Below, one piece after another: positions 49,838-58,925 of a stretch of 64,000 nt of DNA (position 1 is the first letter of the stretch; each line of letters opens with the position of its first letter). The notes under the pieces are model-generated. The model worked only from the letters and a program-made list of their open reading frames with translations. It did not search any database and was not told the DNA's origin. Both the position numbers and the translations under genes were made by a program. The DNA is from Photobacterium ganghwense (GTDB taxonomy: Bacteria > Pseudomonadota > Gammaproteobacteria > Enterobacterales > Vibrionaceae), in assembly GCF_003025595.1 (NCBI RefSeq), contig NZ_PYMI01000005.1:1-64000 (forward strand), in the 5' to 3' direction.

Positions 49838-50500
49838 TCAGTGCAAGGTCGGTTTTTGCGCTGATGCGGCATCATCAGCCAGGTCGCCATTCACCGGCTC
49901 ATCACTGCTCGCATCGCGGCGCTGGCTGAGGCCAATCAGGCACACCATCACACACTCCGGCACATATGCCGCAATGTTATCGAACAGCATCGCCTGCTCG
50001 TCCATATCTTCCGTATCATCAATCCCGAGCTTGGCAATTTCTTCCAGCGCTTCAATTGCTTCGGTCACATCTTCCGATAAGGCTTTCTTATCTAGTCCCA
50101 TCAATCCCAGGCCGGAAATAAAATTCGTCACCCACTCACTCAGGGCTTCGGCACGCAGCATCAGATCACCATCCTGCTCCGGCAGCAACAGCGACACAGT
50201 GAGTTCGACCTCGTTCAGCTCTGCGCCTGTTGAGGTAAACAGAGTATTGAGTAAGCCACTCAGTTCATGAGCCGCAGCATCGTACACCGCACGCACCAGC
50301 GTTTTCGCGCCATCGGTCAGCGGTTCGCCCTGATTGGCATAATCGCACACCGGAGCCAGCCATTGTTCGCCGTCCAGCTCGAGACCGCCGCAGATCATCC
50401 CACTCAGCAGACCGTGAAGTTCGGCCGGGGTGGCGGTCAGCCCATGCTCTTTCAGCATTGGCTCAAGGGATTCATAGGTGGGCAATTTTACTTCGCTCAT
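49838..50500 (-). CDS. ygfB: YgfB/UPF0149 family protein
   Basis: A 220-residue helical protein of the YgfB family, whose E. coli member is of uncertain function; the Pseudomonas homologue modulates the ampDh3/beta-lactam response. It has the conserved AELHGLLSGMICGG near residue 27, SEWVTNFISGLGL and NIAAYVPECVMV toward the C-terminus. It is the first gene of the ubiH-ubiI operon and divergent from zapA. The last ~20 residues are an acidic, variable tail. Confidence 0.92.
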   Translation of the reverse strand: MSEVKLPTYESLEPMLKEHGLTATPAELHGLLSGMICGGLELDGEQWLAPVCDYANQGEPLTDGAKTLVRAVYDAAAHELSGLLNTLFTSTGAELNEVELTVSLLLPEQDGDLMLRAEALSEWVTNFISGLGLMGLDKKALSEDVTEAIEALEEIAKLGIDDTEDMDEQAMLFDNIAAYVPECVMVCLIGLSQRRDASSDEPVNGDLADDAASAQKPTLH

Positions 50501-50761
50501 GCGTTGTTCGCCTTCATGTCATGGGTGTCAATCTTAATTGTGGTATGCTACCACTTATACGAAAGCGCAGTCACTCGGCATTTCCCGCCTCTGGGACAGG
50601 ATTGCCCCAATCTGGTTAAGATCTGATTAGTTAATCACCTTTCAGGACAAAGCGTGATGCGCCAACTTGCATGTTTCTCGGGCTTTTTCTATATTGAGCC
50701 CACACGTGTATCGCAAGCGGAATGCCATGTTTATGACTGGCACGGAGCAGATGAAAAGGTT

Positions 50762-51064
50762 ATGAGTAACCAGGCAGTAGAAATTAAGGTTTATGGTCGT
50801 GTCTTTAAAGTTAATTGTCCTTCCGGGCAAGAAGATGCGCTGCGTGCTTCGGCCGCCGACTTTGATCAGCGCCTGCATGATCTGTCTGAGCGAACGAAAA
50901 TCAGCAATCTTGAGCAGCTGCTGATGTTTACCGGCCTGAATGTCTGTAACGAACTGCATAACGAACGCCATGAACAACAGCGCAATGAAGAAAAACTAAC
51001 CAACAGAATCAACGAGATGGAAGATTTGTTGGAGAAAGCATTGCAATATCAGCCTGAGCGTTGA
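50762..51064 (+). CDS. zapA: Cell division protein ZapA
   Basis: Cross-links FtsZ filaments at the Z-ring. The 100-residue protein has an N-terminal globular part (VEIKVYGRVFKVNCPSGQEDALRASAADFDQRL) and a C-terminal coiled coil. I use the ATG at 50762 (MSNQAVEI), which matches the family length; the frame is open further upstream but without family residues. It is followed by the 6S RNA gene, as in E. coli. Confidence 0.94.
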   Translation: MSNQAVEIKVYGRVFKVNCPSGQEDALRASAADFDQRLHDLSERTKISNLEQLLMFTGLNVCNELHNERHEQQRNEEKLTNRINEMEDLLEKALQYQPER

Positions 51065-51073
51065 TAATGAATT

Positions 51074-51252
51074 GACCCTGGGGTGTACGTCAGCGGATTA
51101 ACGTCCCCGAGCCGATAAGCAAAAAACCAGGATCTGCTTTTATTAGCTATTGAGCATGCTCGGCATGTACCGAGAAGCCTACGGTTAATGTTGCTGATCC
51201 ACCTTGAACATCTGGTTCAAGGGCCACAATTCGCAACGGCACCTTGGGGTAC
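51074..51252 (+). ncRNA. ssrS: 6S RNA
   Basis: The RNA that binds sigma-70 RNA polymerase holoenzyme in stationary phase and mimics an open promoter. Recognised by conserved blocks shared with E. coli 6S RNA: CCCCGAGCCGATAAG, GAGCATGCTCGG, CCGAGAAGCCT and CACCTTGAACATC followed by GGTTCAAGGG. The ends ACCCTGGGGTG and CACCTTGGGGT pair to close the structure. It sits between zapA and fau, the standard place. The exact ends are estimated from the pairing. Confidence 0.92.
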
Positions 51253-51333
51253 CTCCACATATTGTGACGAGCGTCGCGAGTCACTTTCTGTCACTCTTAA
51301 CGATCGCTCTCCAACAACGTCAATGGATGACCT

Positions 51334-51936
51334 ATGCGATCAGCAATTCACCCGGATGCTACCCGTCAGCACATTCGCCAGATTATTCGCCAGCATCGCC
51401 GGGCACTTACTCCCGACCAGCAGCAACTAGCCGCACAAGATTTACTTGAGCATTGTCAGCAGTCTGCCACCCTGCTCCACGCGCAGCACATTGCCCTCTA
51501 TCTGGCCAACGACGGCGAACTCGATACCCAACCGGTCATTGACTGGCTCTGGCATCAGGGAAAATCGGTCTACCTGCCGGTCCTGCACCCCTTCAGCAAA
51601 GGCAATCTGCTGTTTTTGCACTACACCCCGGACACCCGAATGACCGCGAACCGCTACCAGATCCGAGAGCCGATGCTGGATATTCGCCTGGTGAAGCCGA
51701 TTACCGAACTGGATGTGATTGCAACCCCGCTGGTCGCGTTTGACAACACCGGCCAGCGTCTGGGCATGGGCGGCGGCTACTACGACCGCACCTTAAACCG
51801 CTGGCACCAAGAGCGCCAAGGGCCCCGCCCGATAGGCCTTGCCCACGACTGCCAGCAGGTCGACACCCTGCCCGTTGAGGCCTGGGACGTGCCGTTGCCG
51901 GAGATCATCACCCCGTCTTACCATTTTCATTGGTAG
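51334..51936 (+). CDS. fau: 5-formyltetrahydrofolate cyclo-ligase
   Basis: Converts 5-formyl-THF to 5,10-methenyl-THF with ATP. The 200-residue protein has the N-terminal RQHRRALTPDQQ, LDVIATPLVAFDNTGQRLGMGGGYYDRTL with the diagnostic GMGGGYYDR, and IGLAHDCQ. It lies just after 6S RNA and is probably cotranscribed with it, as reported for E. coli ssrS-fau (ygfA). Confidence 0.95.
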   Translation: MRSAIHPDATRQHIRQIIRQHRRALTPDQQQLAAQDLLEHCQQSATLLHAQHIALYLANDGELDTQPVIDWLWHQGKSVYLPVLHPFSKGNLLFLHYTPDTRMTANRYQIREPMLDIRLVKPITELDVIATPLVAFDNTGQRLGMGGGYYDRTLNRWHQERQGPRPIGLAHDCQQVDTLPVEAWDVPLPEIITPSYHFHW

Positions 51937-52162
51937 TACCTGGCAACTATCACTGTCCGCTCACGCCGCGCCAGGCAAACGATTGGCTCCTCATTGTGGG
52001 ACAGACGGCCCCTGGTCAAAATTTAAATCTATGTTATTAAAAGAATTATCTTTTTTCGGCGAATAACACAGCATATCGCTTGGGAGATAAGGACTGACGG
52101 CAGGCCATCATTTGGCTATAATCGTCGCTCCGCGCAACGTTTGTCATCATTAGGAGAAAAGC

Positions 52163-52822
52163 ATGACACAAGATGAAATGAAAAAAGCTGCCGGCTGGGC
52201 TGCTCTGGAATATGTCAAAAAAGGCAGTATCGTGGGTGTCGGCACCGGTTCGACAGTTAATCACTTCATCGATGCGTTAGCGACCCGTAAAGAAGAAATT
52301 CAGGGCGCAGTATCCAGCTCCGTCGCTTCGACAGAGCGTTTGGAAAAAATCGGGATTCCTGTCTTCGATGCCAACGAAGTGTCCAGCCTGGACGTATATG
52401 TTGACGGCGCAGATGAAATCAACGGCGAGTTCGACATGATCAAAGGTGGCGGTGCCGCTCTGACCCGTGAAAAAATTGTTGCCGCGATTGCCAAGAAGTT
52501 CATCTGTATTGTCGATGACACTAAGCAGGTCGATGTGCTGGGCCAGTTCCCGCTGCCGGTTGAAGTGATTCCAATGGCCCGTTCTTTCATTGGCCGTGAG
52601 CTGGTAAAGCTGGGCGGCGATCCGGTATACCGTGAAGGTTGTGTTACCGACAACGGCAACATCATTCTGGATGTGCACAACATGCAGATCACTGACCCGA
52701 AAACGCTGGAAGACCAAATTAACGCCCTGCCGGGTGTCGTTACGGTCGGTCTGTTTGCACACCGCGGCGCTGATGTCCTGCTGGTTGGTTCTCCGGAAGG
52801 CGTGAAAACTTTCGAAAAATAA
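52163..52822 (+). CDS. rpiA: Ribose-5-phosphate isomerase A
   Basis: Interconverts ribose 5-phosphate and ribulose 5-phosphate. The 219 residues show [42 protein letters not shown] and [17 protein letters not shown] is well placed before the ATG. A terminator follows at 52855. Confidence 0.97.
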   Translation: MTQDEMKKAAGWAALEYVKKGSIVGVGTGSTVNHFIDALATRKEEIQGAVSSSVASTERLEKIGIPVFDANEVSSLDVYVDGADEINGEFDMIKGGGAALTREKIVAAIAKKFICIVDDTKQVDVLGQFPLPVEVIPMARSFIGRELVKLGGDPVYREGCVTDNGNIILDVHNMQITDPKTLEDQINALPGVVTVGLFAHRGADVLLVGSPEGVKTFEK

Positions 52823-52854
52823 GCGATTTGGCTTTCATCTCGTTATTGAGTTTC

Positions 52855-52882
52855 AAAACGGCATAATATATGCCGTTTTTTC
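52855..52882 (+). terminator. Terminator of rpiA
   Basis: AAAACGGCATA and TATGCCGTTTT form a hairpin ending in six T. It starts 33 nt after the rpiA stop. Confidence 0.88.
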
Positions 52883-53026
52883 TTATCAATCCTGTAATAT
52901 TCTTACCCTTCCTGCGCATTTTTTGGTAACGTAAAAGCCTGCATGTAAGCAATTGTAATTTGTGGCGCTCATGGATGGCCCGCATACAGGAAATCTGTTC
53001 CTTCCTTTTCCTGCCTCTGCCTCGCT

Positions 53027-53050
53027 CCCATGAGCCCCTCCCTTCGCCCC
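53027..53050 (-). other. G-quadruplex-forming motif on the serA template strand
   Basis: The minus strand reads GGGG-CGAA-GGG-A-GGGG-CTCAT-GGG, which fits G3+N1-7 in four runs. It ends 24 bp before the serA ATG, inside a pyrimidine-rich tract (about 52990-53050) of the plus strand. Confidence 0.6.
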
Positions 53051-53074
53051 AAGTGTTGTTAAGGATGAGTATCA

Positions 53075-54304
53075 ATGGCAAAAGTTTCACTGGATAAAGA
53101 AAAGATAAAAATTCTGCTGCTCGAAGGCATCCACCCTTCAGCAATCGAAGTGTTGCAGCAGGCTGGCTACACCAACATCGAGTACCACAAAGGCTCCCTC
53201 TCCGGAGAGGAACTGCTGACTGCCATTGAAGACGTTCACTTTATCGGGATCCGATCCCGCACTCAGCTGACTGACGAAGTTTTCGAAGCGGCGAAGAAAC
53301 TGACCGCGGTAGGCTGTTTCTGTATCGGAACCAACCAAGTAGATCTGGATGCAGCGACTAAGCGCGGTATTCCGGTCTTTAACGCACCGTTCTCTAATAC
53401 CCGTAGTGTCGCGGAACTGGTACTGGGTGAAATTTTGCTACTGCTACGCGGCGTGCCGGAGAAAAATGCCAAAGCTCACCGTGGTGAGTGGCTGAAATCA
53501 GCGGATAACTCTTACGAAGCACGTGGTAAGCGCCTGGGTATTATCGGCTACGGCCACATCGGTACACAGCTGGGTATTCTGGCGGAGAATCTGGGTATGC
53601 ACGTGTACTACTACGACATCGAAAACAAGCTGTCGCTGGGTAATGCAACACAGGTGGCGTCCCGTACTGAACTGCTGAACATGTGTGACGTGATCAGCCT
53701 GCATGTGCCGGAAACGCACGATACTCAAAATATGATGGGGCCGGAAGAATTTGCACTGATGAAGCCGGGCTCAATCTTTATCAATGCTGCTCGCGGCACC
53801 GTTGTCGACATCGACGCGCTGTGCTCTGCGCTGGAAAGCAGCCACCTGGCTGGTGCGGCGATCGACGTCTTCCCGGTAGAGCCGAAGACCAACAACGATC
53901 CGTTCGAAACGCCACTGAGCAAATTTGACAACGTACTGCTGACGCCGCACATCGGCGGTTCCACTCAGGAAGCCCAAGCCAATATCGGTATCGAAGTTGC
54001 CGGTAAGATGGCGAAATACTCAGACAATGGTTCGACCCTGTCGGCCGTTGGCTTCCCGGAAGTATCGCTGCCTGAACACCGCAACTGCTCGCGCCTGCTG
54101 CACATTCACGAAAACCGTCCGGGTATCCTGAACCAGATCACGACGATCTTTGCTTCAGACGGCATCAACATTGCCGCGCAGTACCTGCAAACCGGGCCGG
54201 AAATCGGCTACGTGGTAATTGATGTCGAAACCGAGCGCGCAGAAGAAGCCTTAACGAAACTGAAAGCGATCGACGGCACAATCCGCGCCCGTATCCTGCA
54301 CTAA
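53075..54304 (+). CDS. serA: D-3-phosphoglycerate dehydrogenase
   Basis: Catalyses the first step of serine synthesis, 3-phosphoglycerate to 3-phosphohydroxypyruvate. The 409 residues have the NAD-binding LGIIGYGHIGTQLGILAE, INAARGTVVDIDAL, the catalytic His in LTPHIGGSTQEAQ and a C-terminal ACT domain (HENRPGILNQITTIFASDGINI) that binds serine for feedback inhibition. AGGATGAG precedes the ATG. Confidence 0.97.
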   Translation: MAKVSLDKEKIKILLLEGIHPSAIEVLQQAGYTNIEYHKGSLSGEELLTAIEDVHFIGIRSRTQLTDEVFEAAKKLTAVGCFCIGTNQVDLDAATKRGIPVFNAPFSNTRSVAELVLGEILLLLRGVPEKNAKAHRGEWLKSADNSYEARGKRLGIIGYGHIGTQLGILAENLGMHVYYYDIENKLSLGNATQVASRTELLNMCDVISLHVPETHDTQNMMGPEEFALMKPGSIFINAARGTVVDIDALCSALESSHLAGAAIDVFPVEPKTNNDPFETPLSKFDNVLLTPHIGGSTQEAQANIGIEVAGKMAKYSDNGSTLSAVGFPEVSLPEHRNCSRLLHIHENRPGILNQITTIFASDGINIAAQYLQTGPEIGYVVIDVETERAEEALTKLKAIDGTIRARILH

Positions 54305-54373
54305 GTCACTGAGACTGAGTTGCGTGACGGGGATAAACGCGACAACCAGCCCCGTCCGACAAGCGATTGAAAC

Positions 54374-54404
54374 AAAAAAGCGAGAGGCCAGCCTCTCGCT
54401 TTTT
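54374..54404. terminator. Terminator between serA and yggE
   Basis: AGCGAGAGGC and GCCTCTCGCT form the stem, with A and T runs outside. It is convergent, and its stem is the same as in the nadB terminator (38985-39017). Confidence 0.88.
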
Positions 54405-54493
54405 GATTCTGTTACCTGACGACGCAGAGTCCGTCAGCCATCACTCCGTGTTTTGCATTTCAGCCCCGCTTTAGCGGCATGTCAGCAACGTAA

Positions 54494-55195
54494 TTAATCC
54501 TGAAGCTTAAAGGTGACATCCACCTGATCGCGGATCACGATCTGAGTGTCCTGATAGCCCATGGATTTTTCCATTGCCGGAGCATCCATCGCCATGCGCA
54601 TCATCACTGGACGCGGGTAGCTGGTCTGGTAGTTAATCTGCCAAACGCCATCCAGCTTCTCGCCAAATCCATCAGCCAGAGACTTGGCTTTTTCCATCGC
54701 ATCTTTTACCGCAGCCTGACGCGCCTGATCTTGATACTCTTTTTCATTGCTGACTTTCAGCTCGATATTATTGATGCGATTGATGCCGTCGCCCAACGCA
54801 TTGTCGAGATAGGTATTCAGCTTATCCAGTGAGTTCACGGTGACCGTGATGTAACGGCTGGCACGGTAGCCTTTCAGTTCTGGCTCTTGGTCTTTCGGAT
54901 AATGGTACTGCGGCTGCAGATTAATATTGGCGCTCTGGATCTGGCTGCGATCCAGACCTTCTTTCAGCAGGCGATCCACAAATGCGGTTACCGCTTTATC
55001 TGCGGCCTCTTTGGCTGCTTTAGCTGTCGGACGCAGCTCTTCCACCGCGACAGAAAAAACGGCCATATCCGGCTGTGCCGTCACTTCACCGTGACCGGTG
55101 GTTTGTAGGTGAGGAACCGAAACGTTGGCAGATGCCACGCCGCTCAGCCCCATCAAACTCATACCCAGCATTGCAGCAACTAGTGGTTTTTTCAT
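54494..55195 (-). CDS. yggE: SIMPL-domain periplasmic protein (YggE, oxidative stress)
   Basis: A periplasmic protein of the SIMPL/DUF541 family; E. coli YggE lowers oxidative stress by an unknown mechanism. The 233 residues begin with a signal peptide cut after SGVASA, then TTGHGEVTAQPDMAVFSVAVE and a C-terminal beta strand QVDVTFKL. AGGAAA precedes the ATG. It is downstream of argP in the same direction, separated by 125 bp. Confidence 0.93.
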   Translation of the reverse strand: MKKPLVAAMLGMSLMGLSGVASANVSVPHLQTTGHGEVTAQPDMAVFSVAVEELRPTAKAAKEAADKAVTAFVDRLLKEGLDRSQIQSANINLQPQYHYPKDQEPELKGYRASRYITVTVNSLDKLNTYLDNALGDGINRINNIELKVSNEKEYQDQARQAAVKDAMEKAKSLADGFGEKLDGVWQINYQTSYPRPVMMRMAMDAPAMEKSMGYQDTQIVIRDQVDVTFKLQD

Positions 55196-55320
55196 CGTGA
55201 TTTCCTGTTCGTTTTACGAAATATATCCTTTCGACAACTCGTCACCACAAAAAATTCCCATTCTAGTGAAATTTTTTGTACATTGTTTTATTTATCATTA
55301 ACGATCATCCTGCACAGCCA

Positions 55321-56217
55321 CTATTGCGGCAGTATACGCCGGGCATACTCCGTCAGCTGCCGGGTCAGCTCGGCCAGTACCCCACTCTCCAGCGCCCAGT
55401 GATGCCAGTACATCCGTCGACTGAGCATTATCTCGGGGGTCAGGTTTACCAACACCCCCTGCGCCAGCTCCTGCTCTATCTGCACTCGGGGGATCAGGCA
55501 GAACGCAATCCCTTCCAGCGCCAGCCGCACAAAGGCCTCCGACGAACGGACGGTATGCTTCATCACACTGCCCGGCGGCAGGTTAAAATGCTGATGGACG
55601 AACTGCTCATGCATATCATCATGCTGGTCAAAGGTCACGCCGGGAGCCGCCAGCAGGCTGTCACGACTTACCCCGGCAGCAAAATACCGGGCGGCAAATT
55701 CAGGGCTGGCCACACACAGATAGTCAACCCGTCTCAGGTACTCAGCGACGCATCCCGGCAGCGGGCGGCTTTCCATACTGAGCGCCCCGACCACCTCACC
55801 GCTGCGTAGCTTATCCAGCGTTCGGGCCTCATCTTCCACCAGCAAATTCAGCTCAATGCGACGCGACTTCAGTAGAGGGCTCAGTGCCGGTAGCAGCCAG
55901 GTTGCCAGACTGTCTGCATTCGTGGCAATGGCAACCGACATCGGCTGATCGTCGGCATCGGTCGCCAACACCGGCAGTAATTCCTGCTCCAGCAAACGAA
56001 CCCGGCGGTATAAGCCCAGCATTTTCTGACCGGCCGGAGTGGCTCTTGGGGGCTGTCCCCGCGCCAGCATTGGTTGAGCCATCAGTTTTTCCAGCTGTTT
56101 CACCCGTTGCGAGACCGCTGACTGGGTGATACACAAATGCTCAGCGGCCCGTTCAAACCCACGCTGGGAAATCACCGCATCCAGTGCTTCAATCCAGCGA
56201 TAATCCAGTCCCCGCAT
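55321..56217 (-). CDS. argP: LysR-type regulator ArgP (IciA)
   Basis: Activates argO when arginine is bound and represses with lysine; in E. coli also known as the initiation inhibitor IciA. The 298 residues open with [40 protein letters not shown], the winged helix typical of ArgP, followed by an effector domain. I use the ATG at 56217, preceded by AGGAG; the frame is open 24 codons further but without family residues. It is divergent from argO with a dyad site between them. Confidence 0.95.
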   Translation of the reverse strand: MRGLDYRWIEALDAVISQRGFERAAEHLCITQSAVSQRVKQLEKLMAQPMLARGQPPRATPAGQKMLGLYRRVRLLEQELLPVLATDADDQPMSVAIATNADSLATWLLPALSPLLKSRRIELNLLVEDEARTLDKLRSGEVVGALSMESRPLPGCVAEYLRRVDYLCVASPEFAARYFAAGVSRDSLLAAPGVTFDQHDDMHEQFVHQHFNLPPGSVMKHTVRSSEAFVRLALEGIAFCLIPRVQIEQELAQGVLVNLTPEIMLSRRMYWHHWALESGVLAELTRQLTEYARRILPQ

Positions 56218-56353
56218 TCCTTTCTCCTGTCGTTCCGGCTGGGTGGTCGACTTCAACGCAGTGTCTTCTGCGATGCTGAGTTTCTCCATTGCGGTCCAGC
56301 CTTGGCGGCAGACCTACAGGCTGACACTCTCAAGCTCAGCACACCGCCCCACT

Positions 56354-56390
56354 ATTATTAGAAACTCTAATAATCAATAAATATTATTAG
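56354..56390. promoter_or_regulatory. ArgP-type operator between argP and argO
   Basis: ATTATTAG-N5-CTAATAAT (56354-56374) is a perfect inverted repeat, followed by a third ATTATTAG at 56383-56390. LysR proteins bind such AT-rich interrupted dyads. It lies about 110 bp from the argO ATG and 137 bp from the argP ATG. Confidence 0.7.
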
Positions 56391-56499
56391 TTGTACCCAG
56401 ACTATATGGCGATTGTATGCTGCCTCCATCTTTTTCACCACGCCATCACGTGGGCAAAGCCCACTCGGTGTTTGTAATAATGACAGGAATCGCAAAACA

Positions 56500-57132
56500 A
56501 TGAGTATCTGGGTTTTACTGCAAGGATTTGGACTGGGCGCTTCGATGATCATCCCGATTGGTGCGCAAAACGCGTTTGTTCTGAATCAGGGAATCAAGCG
56601 TAACCATCATCTGACCACGGCGACGATCTGCAGTCTGCTTGATACCCTGTTCATCAGCCTGGGCATTTTCGGCGGCGGTGCCCTGCTGTCCAGCAATAAA
56701 ACCCTGCTGACCTGTGTCACCATTGGCGGTATTCTGTTTCTGACTTTTTACGGCGCTTTGTCACTCAGCAGCGCGCTGCGTTCAGCATCCGCCGAGGAAG
56801 CCTCGACGCAGGTACTGGCGCGTGGTCGACGTGCCGTTATTCTCGGCGCCCTGGCTGTGACAGTGCTGAACCCGCACATGTACCTGGATACCGTGGTGAT
56901 TCTCGGGTCGATTGGCGGTCAGTTTGAAGGACATGACAGAATCGCGTTTGCCCTGGGTACGATCATGGCATCTTTCGTCTGGTTCTATACCCTTTCCATC
57001 GGCGCTGCCAAGCTCGGGCCCACGCTGTCCCAACCAAAGGTCAAGCGCGGAATCGATCTGGCCGTTGCCGGTATGATGTTCTTCATTGCATTCCATCTCA
57101 GCCAGGAACTCTGGACAAAAACATTGGGGTAG
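56500..57132 (+). CDS. argO: Arginine exporter ArgO
   Basis: A LysE-family inner-membrane exporter of arginine (and canavanine). The 210-residue protein has about six transmembrane helices and the LysE signature GFGLGASMIIPIGAQNAFVLNQGI, then TVLNPHMYLDTVVILGSIG. I use the ATG at 56500, with AGGA upstream; the longer frame from 56413 runs into the operator side and has no support. It is the expected ArgP target. A deacylase gene follows after 5 nt. Confidence 0.95.
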   Translation: MSIWVLLQGFGLGASMIIPIGAQNAFVLNQGIKRNHHLTTATICSLLDTLFISLGIFGGGALLSSNKTLLTCVTIGGILFLTFYGALSLSSALRSASAEEASTQVLARGRRAVILGALAVTVLNPHMYLDTVVILGSIGGQFEGHDRIAFALGTIMASFVWFYTLSIGAAKLGPTLSQPKVKRGIDLAVAGMMFFIAFHLSQELWTKTLG

Positions 57133-57137
57133 TCTTT

Positions 57138-57662
57138 ATGCAGCAGGAAATTTTAGCTTTAGGGAAAAACGTAGACACAATTTACCAGAGTAACCTGGCG
57201 CTGTTCCGCCAGACTGGGATTGCTTATCAGGCATGGGAACACGAACCGGTACTGGATTATGAGACAGATGCCAGACTGGCCGATGAGCTGGGCTGGACAG
57301 CGGCACCCACCAAAAGTCTGTTTATGAAAATGAAGGGAGGCGGCCACAGCCTGCTCCTGACACATAAAGACAGCCGCTTGGACAGTAAGCTAGTCAAACA
57401 AGCGCTGGGGAAACGGGTATCCGTGTGCACCCATGATGAAATGGCTGCCGCGATAGGTTGTGTGCCAGGTGCGGTCTGCCCGTTCGGCTTGCCCGAAGAG
57501 ATTACCCTGCTGGTCGACCCGGTGCTGTATCAGCACCCTGAGCTGATGTATACCCCGGGCAAACCGGAGTTTACTTTCGCCTTTGCCAGTGCGGACCTTG
57601 ATACGCTGCTGGCGGCCCTGCCGAACACAGTGATCCCGCTGCCTGAGGTGCACAGCGCATAA
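57138..57662 (+). CDS. YbaK/PrdX-family aminoacyl-tRNA deacylase
   Basis: A 174-residue trans-editing type protein related to PrdX/ProX. It has APTKSLFMKMKGGGHSLLLTHKDSRLDSKLVKQALG, followed by the pocket motif IGCVPGAVCPFGLPEEITLLVDPVLYQ. It lies 5 nt after argO with GGGG 8 nt before the ATG, so the genes are very likely cotranscribed. The actual mischarged tRNA is unknown; the link to arginine export is unexplained. Confidence 0.85.
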   Translation: MQQEILALGKNVDTIYQSNLALFRQTGIAYQAWEHEPVLDYETDARLADELGWTAAPTKSLFMKMKGGGHSLLLTHKDSRLDSKLVKQALGKRVSVCTHDEMAAAIGCVPGAVCPFGLPEEITLLVDPVLYQHPELMYTPGKPEFTFAFASADLDTLLAALPNTVIPLPEVHSA

Positions 57663-57684
57663 CTCAGCCGCACAGCACCCGCCA

Positions 57685-57715
57685 TAAAAAATGGAGCCAA
57701 TCGGCTCCATTTTCT
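57685..57715. terminator. Bidirectional terminator between the deacylase and mscS
   Basis: AATGGAGCC and GGCTCCATT pair with a 4-nt AATC loop, with A6 and T-rich flanks. It lies between two convergent genes. Confidence 0.85.
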
Positions 57716-57748
57716 TTTTTGAATCAGTCAGTAATACCAACTCGGTGA

Positions 57749-58633
57749 TTACTTTTCGATCTTGTTCAGGTGAACATCCATTTGTGGGAATGGGATCTCG
57801 ATACCTTCTTTGTCCAGCTCTTCTTTGATCGCTTGCAAAAGGTCGAAGTACACGCCCCAGTAATCAGACGTTTTCACCCATGGACGTACCACGAAGTTAA
57901 CGGAAGAGTCAGCCAGTGCTACCACACCGATGGTTGGCGCTGGGTCTTTCAGAACGCGCGCTTCAGCAGCAACCACTCGCTCCAGAACCGCTTTGGTTTT
58001 CTTCAGATCAGACTTGTACGACACACCGATCACGTAGTCGATACGGCGGGTCTCATGACGTGAGTAGTTTGTGATTGGGCCACCGATCACCGATGCGTTA
58101 GGAACCACAACCATCTTGTTGTCTGGCGTTTTCAGAACCGTAGAGAACACCTGAATGGATTCTACCGAACCAGCCACACCGCCGACTTCTACGTAGTCAC
58201 CAGATTTGAACGGGCGGAAAGCAACAATCAGCACACCAGCCGCAAAGTTAGACAGAGAACCTTGCAGGGCCAGACCAACGGCCAGACCCGCGGCACCGAT
58301 AACAGCAACCACAGACGCCGTTTGAACGCCAACACGGCCAAGAGCGGCAATCAGTACGATCACAAACAGCAGGTAACGAACCAGTGAATGCAGGAACTCC
58401 ACCACTGCATCGTCCATCTGCTTTTTACGCAGCATGCGCGCTACGCCATTGGCGATAGTTTTAGTAATAATGTTACCGATAAACAGGATCAGCAGGGCAG
58501 ATAAAAGGTTAACCCCATACTGAATCAGCAAATCCTGGTTATCAGAAATCCATGTACCAGCATTCAGCACACCATTAGTTAAATCGTTATCCGTAATCGT
58601 CTCTACGACACTATTTGCGACACTTTCACTCAT
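57749..58633 (-). CDS. mscS: Small-conductance mechanosensitive channel MscS
   Basis: Opens under membrane tension to release solutes in hypo-osmotic shock. The 294 residues have three transmembrane helices (about 30-50, 70-88 and the pore helix at 95-125 with GAAGLAVGLALQGSLSNFAAGVLI), a beta domain with KSGDYVEVGGVAGSVESIQ and PNASVIGGPITNYSRHETRR. The length is close to E. coli MscS (286). Confidence 0.96.
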   Translation of the reverse strand: MSESVANSVVETITDNDLTNGVLNAGTWISDNQDLLIQYGVNLLSALLILFIGNIITKTIANGVARMLRKKQMDDAVVEFLHSLVRYLLFVIVLIAALGRVGVQTASVVAVIGAAGLAVGLALQGSLSNFAAGVLIVAFRPFKSGDYVEVGGVAGSVESIQVFSTVLKTPDNKMVVVPNASVIGGPITNYSRHETRRIDYVIGVSYKSDLKKTKAVLERVVAAEARVLKDPAPTIGVVALADSSVNFVVRPWVKTSDYWGVYFDLLQAIKEELDKEGIEIPFPQMDVHLNKIEK

Positions 58634-58873
58634 ACGTATCTTACTCTGCTAAATAGGTTATCTACGTGGTTCCCGTTGCGATACCACATCGTCCGGGAGC
58701 ATAATTATTATCGTGCAGTACTCAGATAAATGACTTATGCAACTACCACTATAACAGTGATTTCATTGAATTGGTTAGTCATTCCCAAGTATCGCCGTGC
58801 CGCGATAATACCTGCGGGTGCAAAAAAGACCAACAAAAATATGACATAGATCACGTCATTTTTTTGACGATAT

Positions 58874-58901
58874 AAAAAAGCCCGCGATTGCGGGCTTTTT
58901 A
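58874..58901 (-). terminator. Terminator of fba
   Basis: AAGCCCGC and GCGGGCTT form the stem, ending in U-rich sequence on the minus strand. It lies 25 nt after the fba stop. Confidence 0.88.
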
Positions 58902-58925
58902 AATCTTTGGAGAAAGAACGACAGA

